A stretch of 64,000 nt of DNA. Origin: an uncultured Acidobacteriota bacterium. Its GTDB lineage: Bacteria; Acidobacteriota; Terriglobia; UBA7540. The position numbers and the translations under genes are program-made. Position 1 is the first letter of the stretch; every line of letters begins with the position of its first letter. The notes beneath the pieces were generated by a model that saw nothing but the letters and a program-made list of their open reading frames with translations, was not told the origin of the DNA and did not search any database. The DNA is taken from the NCBI GenBank assembly GCA_937900045.1, contig CALCEB010000202.1, forward strand, positions 1 to 64,000. The letters run 5' to 3'. Positions 34,151 to 41,722 of this stretch are shown here, piece by piece.

Positions 34151-36928
34151 ATGAATACAATCAAGGAATCCTCGTGGATTCGCAACGGTCTGGTCTTGTT
34201 GTTTGTTGCCGCGCTCCTCTCTCCATTGGCGGGCCGTACGCACAGCATGAAAGTCACAACAGAGCTTGCGGCGCCCGCCGTCGACCGCCCCACACACATT
34301 GACCGCAAGGGAGAGACGATCCTGCCGAACGGCCGCCTGATTACGCCGCGGGGCACGCAAGTGACGGTCGCTCCGCATCCTTATGGTCTGGCGCTGAGCC
34401 CTGATGGAAAGACCCTGGTTACAGTCAACAGCGGCACGGCCCCGTTTTCAATCTCGATCATCACCCGCCTCGGTAGCGGAAAACCTGAAGTGGCGCAGAT
34501 TCCGCAGGGATTCAAGCCAGGCGATGACGATCCGAAGAGCGTCTACCTGGGTGCGGCCATTGCGCCGGATAACCGTACGCTTTACGTCTCCGAGGGCAAC
34601 AACGGGGAAATCGGAATTTTCGATTTGGCCACGCACAAGAGACTTGGGACGATGAGCTTGAACGGCGGCTTCCGAGGCAGAAGTTATGAGCATAGCCTGA
34701 CGGGCGAAATTCGTCTTTCCCCGGACGGGAAATTTCTCTATGCGCTGGACATCGCTCATTTCCGGCTGGTGGTGATGGAGACCGCCTCGAAACGAGTCGC
34801 TGCTAGTGTTCCGGTGGGCCGTTTGCCGTTCGCTTTGGCGCTTTCGCCGGATGGACGCCATGCTTACGTCACGAATGTCGGCATGTTCCGTTATTCCTTG
34901 GTGGATGGCTACGACCCGAAAGATCCTGCCGATACCGGGATTGACTTCCCAGCCTTCGGATTTCCTTCGGAAGCTGCCACCACCGGCGGCATGGTGAATG
35001 GCAAGCACGTGCCGGGACTGGGGGATCCGAATACAATGTCTTCCAATTCGCTCTGGGTCCTGGATGTTTCGAACCCGGACCAGCCGCGCGTGACTACAAA
35101 GCTGCGAACCGGCCTGCCTGTGGGCGATGAATCGGTGGGAGGCAGCAGTCCGGGTGGAGTGGCGGCGAGCAAGAAACGAATCTACGTCTCGAACGCCGCT
35201 CAGGACAGCATCAGCATCATCAACGCCCGGCGAATGAGGGTGGAGAAAACGGTGACACTTCAACCGGCGGCCTCGGTGCGCGGCTTGCGAGGCGCCTTGC
35301 CATTTGGTTTGGCGCTCAGCCCGGATGAAAAGCGGCTCTACGTAGCCTGTTCTGGCATCAACGCCGTGGCCGTGCTGGATGCCCACAACGGCAAAACACT
35401 GGGTTACATTCCAACCGGCTGGTTTCCGGCGCGAGTGGCAGTCAGTCCCGATGGATCATCGCTTTATGTGACGAACGCCAAAGGATTCGGCTCGGGGCCG
35501 AACGGAGGTCCAAACTTTCGCAAGGGACCCGAAGGAACCTATATCGGCGACCTGATGAAGGGAACGGTTTCCATCATTGCAGCCCCTTCCCGTGAGAATT
35601 TACATTCCGGCGCCCGGCAGGTGCTGCATAACAACGGTTTTCTTCCACCTGCCCAGGCGACGCTCCGTGTCCCGGATTTTCCCATACCTCCGGCGGGAAT
35701 GCCGAGTTCCAGGATTCACCACGTTGTCTTGATCGTGAAGGAAAACCGCACGTTCGACCAGGTCTTCGGCGATCTCAAGATTCCGGGCGCGCACGTCGAG
35801 GGTGATCCTGAACTAACGGATTACGGTATGGACTCTACGGCCGTGAATGAGAAGTTGAACCAAAGGGTGGAGCACGCCCACGTCACCCCCAACCATCACG
35901 CCCTGGCCCGCCGCTTCGCCTTCAGCGACAATTACTATGTGGATTCGGACGTTTCCGTGGACGGCCATCATTGGTTAGTCGGAAACTATCCGAATGAAGT
36001 CATTGAAACCGGAGTCCCGGCCGCCTACGGTGGACAGTTCGACTTCATCCCGGATAACAGCTTGCCGGGGCGCATCGGCGCCGGGTCCACCAGTCCCGTT
36101 CCGGAAGCTTTTCTCGAAGCAGGCTCGCTTTGGGAGCACTTGGCGCGCCACCACATCACTTTTCGCAATTACGGCGAGGATATGGAAATGGCGGGAGACA
36201 CTGAAGACGGTGGCCTCGTGCCCACTGGCGTTCGGGAAGCCGTGAATATTCCCATGCCGGAGGTCCTGTTTGAGAATACCTCGCGCACTTATCCGACCTT
36301 CAACACCAATATTTCAGACCAATACCGTCTGAAGCAGTTTGAGCAGGAATTCAACCTGCGCTACGCCAGCGGCAAGGATCCGCTCCCGCAATTCCTCTTC
36401 ATCTGGCTACCGGACGATCACACCGCGGACCCTCGCCCGGCGGATGGCTATCCTTACCGGGCCTCCTACGTTGCGGATAATGATCTGGCGCTGGGGAAGC
36501 TCGTAGAGTTGTTTTCCCACAGCATTTACTGGAGGGACATGGCTATTTTCGTCACCGAGGATGACGCCCAGTCCGGAACGGACCATGTCGATGCGCACCG
36601 CAGCTTAATGATGGCGATCAGTCCCTATGCAAAAAGCGGAGTTTCCCACGTCCACACCAGCATGGTGAGCATTCTGAAGACAATTGATCTGATATTCGGC
36701 TTACCCTACCTCAACCAATATGACGCTGCCGCCACGGACCTGTCTGCCTGCTTCACATCCACCCCGGACTTTACGCCTTATGTGGCGTTGCCGCCGGACC
36801 GGCGTATCTTTGATCCGGGAAAGGTGAACGAGACGGGCGCGAAGGCGAGCGCGGCGCGTTCGGCGCCGCTTGACGATCCCGCCATCATTCGCCGCGAGAT
36901 GAAGGAGACACAAAAAGAGCGCCAATGA
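34151..36928 (+). CDS. YVTN beta-propeller / phosphoesterase-family fusion protein, secreted
   Basis: 925 residues. A signal sequence (GLVLLFVAALLSPLAG) precedes a YncE/YVTN-like beta propeller of repeats such as PYGLALSPDGKTLVTVNSG, LPFALALSPDGRHAYVTNVG and GLALSPDEKRLYVACSGINA. After about residue 510 it becomes a phosphoesterase (acid phosphatase/phospholipase C-like, PF04185): HHVVLIVKENRTFDQVFGDL, SDNYYVDSDVSVDGHHWLVG, FIWLPDDHTADPRPADGYP and AIFVTEDDAQSGTDHVDAHR. Metal ligands appear conserved (E/N in KENRTFDQ, D and H in VDSDVS..HHW, DD and H in the later motifs). Substrate unknown; probably a periplasmic or extracellular phosphatase. Divergent from the S13 fusion. Confidence 0.85.
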   Translation: MNTIKESSWIRNGLVLLFVAALLSPLAGRTHSMKVTTELAAPAVDRPTHIDRKGETILPNGRLITPRGTQVTVAPHPYGLALSPDGKTLVTVNSGTAPFSISIITRLGSGKPEVAQIPQGFKPGDDDPKSVYLGAAIAPDNRTLYVSEGNNGEIGIFDLATHKRLGTMSLNGGFRGRSYEHSLTGEIRLSPDGKFLYALDIAHFRLVVMETASKRVAASVPVGRLPFALALSPDGRHAYVTNVGMFRYSLVDGYDPKDPADTGIDFPAFGFPSEAATTGGMVNGKHVPGLGDPNTMSSNSLWVLDVSNPDQPRVTTKLRTGLPVGDESVGGSSPGGVAASKKRIYVSNAAQDSISIINARRMRVEKTVTLQPAASVRGLRGALPFGLALSPDEKRLYVACSGINAVAVLDAHNGKTLGYIPTGWFPARVAVSPDGSSLYVTNAKGFGSGPNGGPNFRKGPEGTYIGDLMKGTVSIIAAPSRENLHSGARQVLHNNGFLPPAQATLRVPDFPIPPAGMPSSRIHHVVLIVKENRTFDQVFGDLKIPGAHVEGDPELTDYGMDSTAVNEKLNQRVEHAHVTPNHHALARRFAFSDNYYVDSDVSVDGHHWLVGNYPNEVIETGVPAAYGGQFDFIPDNSLPGRIGAGSTSPVPEAFLEAGSLWEHLARHHITFRNYGEDMEMAGDTEDGGLVPTGVREAVNIPMPEVLFENTSRTYPTFNTNISDQYRLKQFEQEFNLRYASGKDPLPQFLFIWLPDDHTADPRPADGYPYRASYVADNDLALGKLVELFSHSIYWRDMAIFVTEDDAQSGTDHVDAHRSLMMAISPYAKSGVSHVHTSMVSILKTIDLIFGLPYLNQYDAAATDLSACFTSTPDFTPYVALPPDRRIFDPGKVNETGAKASAARSAPLDDPAIIRREMKETQKERQ

Positions 36929-37121
36929 ATTGGGATTGCCATCGCGATATCCGCAAGTTATTGATTCTTCGTTCGAAGATGGTAGTTTTCGGCAGATTTT
37001 TAGGGTGGTGGCCACCACCGGAGCAGAAGGGCGGTGCGTTACCCGGCCCAAGGGTTTGAGCCCTGGGCTACGTTTTATTGGCCCAGAGGGCCTTAATCAT
37101 TTCGCTCCCTTTTTTTTGCGA

Positions 37122-37150
37122 TTGACACCAACTCCAGGCAGGTATATTAT
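37122..37150 (+). promoter_or_regulatory. Strong sigma-70-like promoter with no obvious gene
   Basis: TTGACA at 37122-37127, a 17-base spacer and TATTAT at 37145-37150. An ATG five bases after the -10 opens only a 43-codon frame. It could drive an uncharacterised small RNA or be the relic of a lost gene. Confidence 0.5.
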
Positions 37151-37774
37151 TTAAATGACAACTCCCCCTCGCTTCGCGGCCTTTCGTGCCGCCCATAGTC
37201 CCTTAAAGCTGAAACAGGTTGTACCATGTCCTCTCTTCTTGAGTTTGGCCAAGTCGCTTGGCAACGCCCGCAAAGCATGGAAATAGTCCTGGAAGGGCAT
37301 GGGATTGGCCATGCTTCCAGATCCCAAAACCCCTCACTCCTTGGTCCTTGTCCGCCCGCACGGAGTGCCGTGAGGCGGTGTGAGAGTGGCTCCGGCCCGG
37401 GATCAGAGGCCGGGAATGAGATGATCTCGGTTTCCAAAAGATTGTTTAGGGAGGCAAACCCAAACTCCATTGAAAACAAAGGACGACTCGAGGACCAAAC
37501 CCATCCAAAGCCACTAAGCAAAGCCACTCAAAATTGGTTAACCCATGTATTATGTAAAAGATATACCGATTTTTGGAGAAAACCCAATCAACTTATTTAT
37601 AATCAATCATTTACAAACATGCTACGGAACATCATTTTTAAAAGCTGGTTTTGCGTGGAAGTTTTCCACAGCTTGGTGGAGTCTATGAATTTCATTGTTT
37701 GGAATACATGCCCAGTTAATTCGAGTGTCTGTGACCTAGCTTTCGAATGCGAAATGCCAAAGGTATTGGATATG

Positions 37775-37880
37775 CACACGGTCGCAAGTCAGCAACGCCC
37801 GGTTCTGTAGCGCCGGTCTATGACCGGCGGATTTCGCCGCTCCATGTCAGGGCAAGCTCCGATCGGCGCTACAGCAAATG
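37775..37880 (+). repeat. Dispersed repeat, copy 1 of a ~105-base unit
   Basis: Starting at CACACGGTCG, it matches 63245-63355 on the opposite strand with few mismatches, for instance TGACCGGCGGATTTCGCCGC and GTCAGGGCAAGCTCCGA, and ends GGCGCTACAGCAAA. The second copy carries a family A end (GGTAGTGGGTCAGTTTGCTG); this one does not. Confidence 0.65.
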
Positions 37881-37952
37881 CCCGTCGTCGGCCTATGTCC
37901 TCATGTATAGTTTTGCAAGGGAAAATGAAAGCGTCCAGCGCCTGGGCTCACA

Positions 37953-38149
37953 GGTAGTGACTCAGTTTGATATTTCCTGACATGGTTCGCCGCCGTCATC
38001 CCCGCGAAAGCGGGGATCCATGTCAGAGACGAGCCTTTTTTCTGCACGAGTTCAGAATGCCACTCCGGTTTGCGGACTGGATTCCCGCCTTCGCGGGAAT
38101 GACGGCAAACAAACACACTGATAAAGAATCGCCAAACTGAGTCACTACC
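37953..38149. mobile_element. MITE-like element, family A (197 bp) with 8-bp target duplication
   Basis: Perfect 17-base terminal inverted repeats GGTAGTGACTCAGTTTG (37953-37969) and its complement (38133-38149). The bases directly outside are identical, GGCTCACA at 37945-37952 and 38150-38157, an 8-bp target-site duplication. The interior is a hairpin of GTCATCCCCGCGAAAGCGGG and its counterpart. It carries no protein, so would need a transposase in trans. It ends 58 bases upstream of the AsmA-like gene. Confidence 0.8.
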
Positions 38150-38207
38150 GGCTCACAACATCAAATAATAGACCTCTGAGAACCTTGGCAGGAAGGCAGA
38201 ATCTTCA

Positions 38208-39758
38208 ATGCGACGAGGGGTGAGTATCGCCGGGCTGATCCTGGCAATATGTGTGCTGGCGGTCCTGATTGCACATGAATTTTCCGGAGGCTTGAAGAAC
38301 TGGGTGAAGCAGGAAGCCATTGCCACTCTGAATGCTCGGTTTGCCAGCCAAGTCACTTTGAATGAGTTCCACGTTTCCATCTATCCTCGGATCAGACTCA
38401 GCGGGCAGGGCCTTACGCTCCACCTTAACGGTCATCCAAATTCCCCGCCCCTGATCTCGGTTGCCCGGTTTTCTGCCGACGCGGGCCTACTGGAATTGAT
38501 CCGCCGGCCAAGCCACCTTCATAACATTACATTGGAAGGGCTGGCAATTCGCTTGCCGCCCCGGCATGAACACCCCGCGGATGAACGGCCCGCGCCCCAC
38601 AAGAAACACCCAAAACCGTTGCCTGTGGTCGCAGACGTCATGCTCATCAAGAGTGCGCGGTTGGAACTTCTCTCGAGCGACACGGGAAAACCGCCCCGCC
38701 GATTTGTCATCAGTCGGCTCGTGATGCACCAGGCGGGACTCGGCCGGCCCACCCTTTATCATGCTTGGCTTATTAATTCAAAGCCGCCGGGTGAAATCGA
38801 CTGCACCGGGACATTTGGCCCTTGGAACTCGCAAGAGCCCAGAGAAACTTCTCTTACCGGCCATTACAGATTTACCCACGCCGACCTTTCCGTGTTCCGG
38901 GGCATCTCCGGCATACTTTCCTCGACAGGGAATTTCCATGGGGCGGTCGATGATATCGAGGTCCGAGGGAAAACTCAAACGCCGGACTTCAGCGTGCGGC
39001 TCAGCGGCAACCGGGTCCCCTTGACCACGGAATTCCACTCCATTGTGGATGGGACCACGGGGAATACCATGCTGGAACCGGTTGAGGCCCAATTTCTTCA
39101 CACCTCACTCACGGCCCGGGGCGGGGTGTTGAAAGTGGCCGGAGAAAAGGGACGGACAGTGGATTTGCAGGTCACGTCAGAACAGGCCCGTTTGAATGAC
39201 TTACTACGCTTTGCGATGAAGGGTGACCATCCGCCGCTCGAAGGCATTGCCAACCTCAAGACCCTCATGGAAATTCCCCCGGGCAGCGGCGACATCATTG
39301 ACCGCATAAGGTTGGATGGCCAATTTCAAATTGGGTCAGTAAGGTTCACCAATGCCTCAGTGAATCAGAAAGTTCAGGCTCTGAGCCGCAAGGGCTTGGG
39401 TAAAGGGCAGGACGATGACTCTGCCAATGTGCTTTCCAATCTCAAGGCAAAATTTGTTTTGCGGAATGCCGTCTTAACTTTTTCAGATATTACGTTCACC
39501 ATTCCGGGGGCAGCGGTCAGGCTGGGCGGAACCTATCAATTGCACAGCCAGAATTTGGACTTCCAAGGCACGTTGCGCCTGAAGGCCGAGCTTTCACAAA
39601 TTGTGAAGGGCAAGAAGTCCCTACTTTTAATCCCATTTAACCCGTTCTTCCGCCGAGGAAAATCGGGGACAGTTCTTCCCATCAAGATTACCGGGACAGC
39701 GGATAATCCGTCGTTTCAGCTCGAGGTGGGCCGGCTGCTGCGCCATGCCTATGATTAG
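38208..39758 (+). CDS. AsmA-like membrane-anchored protein
   Basis: 516 residues. One N-terminal membrane helix (SIAGLILAICVLAVLIAHEF) is followed by a long beta-rich periplasmic part. The opening LKNWVKQEAIATLNARFASQ and VTLNEFHVSIYPRIRLSGQG, and the later SARLELLSS and LRNAVLTFSDITFTIPG, LGGTYQLHSQNLDFQGTLRL, are the AsmA/TamB-type repeat pattern. These proteins form beta-grooves that move phospholipid or lipid between membranes. The C-terminal IKITGTADNPSFQLEVG is the usual AsmA closing motif. Start at the ATG 38208. The stop overlaps the upstream leader of the next gene region. It begins a cluster of co-directional envelope-related genes. Confidence 0.8.
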   Translation: MRRGVSIAGLILAICVLAVLIAHEFSGGLKNWVKQEAIATLNARFASQVTLNEFHVSIYPRIRLSGQGLTLHLNGHPNSPPLISVARFSADAGLLELIRRPSHLHNITLEGLAIRLPPRHEHPADERPAPHKKHPKPLPVVADVMLIKSARLELLSSDTGKPPRRFVISRLVMHQAGLGRPTLYHAWLINSKPPGEIDCTGTFGPWNSQEPRETSLTGHYRFTHADLSVFRGISGILSSTGNFHGAVDDIEVRGKTQTPDFSVRLSGNRVPLTTEFHSIVDGTTGNTMLEPVEAQFLHTSLTARGGVLKVAGEKGRTVDLQVTSEQARLNDLLRFAMKGDHPPLEGIANLKTLMEIPPGSGDIIDRIRLDGQFQIGSVRFTNASVNQKVQALSRKGLGKGQDDDSANVLSNLKAKFVLRNAVLTFSDITFTIPGAAVRLGGTYQLHSQNLDFQGTLRLKAELSQIVKGKKSLLLIPFNPFFRRGKSGTVLPIKITGTADNPSFQLEVGRLLRHAYD

Positions 39759-39826
39759 GGAGATTTCAGAGAGGTCTTCGAGTTCTGGATTGTCCTTCTA
39801 CTACATAAAGAGAGGAAGTTTAGAAG

Positions 39827-40677
39827 ATGAATCGATTCCTGTCCCTATTGCTCCTGGTCTGGCTTTTCCCAGGTTCCTAAGCAGTGAGAGTGTTAATGAC
39901 CAGGCTTGGAAGATGTTGCTGAGTGCAGCTACGGACTCGAATCCGGTTAAGAGAACGCAAGCCCTGACGGCGCTCGGCACTGTGGGCCCGGCGCGGCCCG
40001 CGCTGAAAGCCATTCAAAAAGGACTTCAGGATAAAGATACGTATGTCCGATTGACGGCCGTGGCGGCTTTGGGTGAAGTGAAGTCTCCAAGGGGAATTGC
40101 AGAGTTGCGGCGGGCCTTGGACGATGACGACCCCGAGGTACGTTTGGTGGCAGCCAGAACGCTTTGGCAAATGGGGGACCATAGCGGCCGCGAAGTCCTG
40201 ATTCGCGTCCTTTCCGGTGAAAAGCAGAAGGGCGGCCCTGGCCCCATCCAAGGGGAAGTGCAGGCCGCAAAGGACAAGCTCTACGATCGTAGCGCTTTGG
40301 CAAAAATGGGAATTTCTGAAGGCGCGGGAGCTCTGTTTGGGCCACTCTCCATGGGCGTGGGCTTTGCTGAGGACTTCCTGAAAGATAAAGAGGCGCCGCA
40401 GCGTGCGGTCGCCGCAGAATTGTTAGCCAAGGACCGAAGTCCAAAATCTTTGGTCGAACTCGAAGACGCCTTGGACGACAAGAACGGAGGTGTGCGAGCG
40501 GCTGCAGCCCGGGCTCTGGGTGACCGGAGTGACCGGCATGCCCTGCAGAAGCTTGAGGGAATGCTCGATGATAAAAGCGATGCTGCAAGGTTCATGGCCG
40601 CAGCGACGATTCTGCGATTGACCCAAGCGCCGGTTCACCAGGCCACCCCAACAAGGGCCAAAGTCCGGAAGCACTAA
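39827..40677 (+). CDS. HEAT-repeat protein with frameshift after signal peptide
   Basis: The ATG at 39827, with GAGGAAG upstream, encodes MNRFLSLLLLVWLFPGS, an obvious signal peptide, then meets a stop at 39878-39880. The frame one base back runs on as SSESVNDQAWKMLLSAATDS to 40677. Therefore the gene is either frameshifted by one lost base or uses -1 frameshifting; the 0-frame heptamer T TTC CCA (39864-39870 approximately) is of the slippery X XXY YYZ form. The downstream part has about five HEAT repeats (QALTALGTVGPARPALKAIQ, RLTAVAALGEVKSPRGIAEL, VRLVAARTLWQMGDHSGREV, VRAAAARALGDRSDRHALQK). A start at 39745 in the downstream frame lacks a signal and overlaps the previous gene, so I think it is not genuine. 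HEAT proteins act as scaffolds. Confidence 0.7.
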
Positions 40678-40791
40678 GACCGCTACCCATTTCCCTCGAT
40701 GCATGTCATGCTTAACAGCTTGATAAGGGGCCGCGCAGCTCAGACTGGGTCTGCGCATCCAGCCCTCAAACACACAACCGGAGGTGAGAAG

Positions 40792-41598
40792 ATGCTCAAA
40801 AGAAAAGCGGTCGTCACCGGAATGATCCTTCTGGCTGTGGTGCTGTTATGCCTGAGCGCCCATCCTGTGGCGGCCGCCAACGAATCGCGTGATCCGGAAG
40901 CCGTGGCCATTGACAACACGATGATGAAGGCCCTGGGTGGAGAGGCTGCTTGGAACGCCGTGCATTTTGTGCGCTTCGAATTCAAAGTCCGCGTCAAAGG
41001 GAAAGTGGTGGAGGATAACTTCCATCTTTGGGACCGCAAAGCGGGCCGCTACAGGCTGGAACGCGCTCTGCCCGGCGGCAAACACGGGGTGGTGTTATTT
41101 ACGATCGAGGGGTATCAAACCAATAAACAGGGCGAGGCCTACCGGAATGGCCAAAAGCTGGAAGGAGCGGCAGCGCAAAAGGCCGTGGACGACGCCTATG
41201 CATCCTACATTAATGACACTTGGTGGCTTTGCATGCCCTGGAAGTGGCAAGCGACCGGAGTAAACCTGAAGTATCTCGGCCCGAAAAAACGGGGTGCGGA
41301 AACTTTTGATGTGATCGAGCTGACGTTCAATCACGTCGGTCTGACGCCCGGCGACATGTACCACGCTTACGTCTCCCGGAAATCGCATTTGATGACTTAT
41401 TGGGAATACACTCTGCAAAGCCATGAGAAAGGCGCTTGGACTTGGCAGTACGGTGACTACCAGGGCGTGAAGCTAGCCAAAAATCATATTTCAAGTGACG
41501 GCACAGCAACCATCAACATGGGAAACGTGCAGATTCTGGATACTGTGAACGATGCTTACTTCACAGATCCTTCGCGCATGCTTTCCGGACTCAAATAA
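40792..41598 (+). CDS. Secreted LolA/outer-membrane-lipoprotein-sorting-like protein
   Basis: 268 residues from the ATG at 40792 (GGAGGTGAGAAG upstream). A signal peptide (TGMILLAVVLLCLSAHPVAA) is followed by a beta-rich domain in which strands alternate with polar turns: VHFVRFEFKVRVKGKVVEDN, KAGRYRLERALPGGKHGVVL, TFDVIELTFNHVGLTPGDMY and TYWEYTLQSHEKGAWTWQYG. This resembles the half-barrel of LolA-like lipid carriers. There is no catalytic motif. It is between the HEAT gene and the PQQ dehydrogenase gene, all in the same direction. Ligand unknown; lipid or hydrophobic cargo is an inference. Confidence 0.6.
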   Translation: MLKRKAVVTGMILLAVVLLCLSAHPVAAANESRDPEAVAIDNTMMKALGGEAAWNAVHFVRFEFKVRVKGKVVEDNFHLWDRKAGRYRLERALPGGKHGVVLFTIEGYQTNKQGEAYRNGQKLEGAAAQKAVDDAYASYINDTWWLCMPWKWQATGVNLKYLGPKKRGAETFDVIELTFNHVGLTPGDMYHAYVSRKSHLMTYWEYTLQSHEKGAWTWQYGDYQGVKLAKNHISSDGTATINMGNVQILDTVNDAYFTDPSRMLSGLK

Positions 41599-41722
41599 AT
41601 TCGAAACCATAGAGCGGCTGTCATCAGCTTTCCTTGGGGATGGGCGCTTCCACAATCTGCCGGGTTTCACCCGTTCCGGGTTCCCGGCCACGGGTGTGGC
41701 TGATGCTGTTGGCCATCCTTCC

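Larger units (their letters stand above)
36929..38207. other. Long intergenic region with promoter, AT-rich tract and repeats
   Basis: 1.28 kb with no credible protein gene. Open frames such as 37226-37810 have no recognisable domain, atypical composition and no ribosome-binding site. It holds a strong promoter (37122-37150), an AT-rich stretch (about 37530-37700), a 105-base dispersed repeat (37775-37880) and a family A MITE-like element (37953-38149). Confidence 0.6.

Noticed and set aside
37226..37810. Open frame of 194 codons after the strong promoter
   Set aside because: No ribosome-binding site, no domain, odd composition including part of a dispersed repeat; more likely a chance frame.
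39745..39826. Start of the HEAT gene at the ATG 39745
   Set aside because: Overlaps the AsmA-like gene, has no signal peptide and no ribosome-binding site, whereas 39827 has both in the shifted frame.
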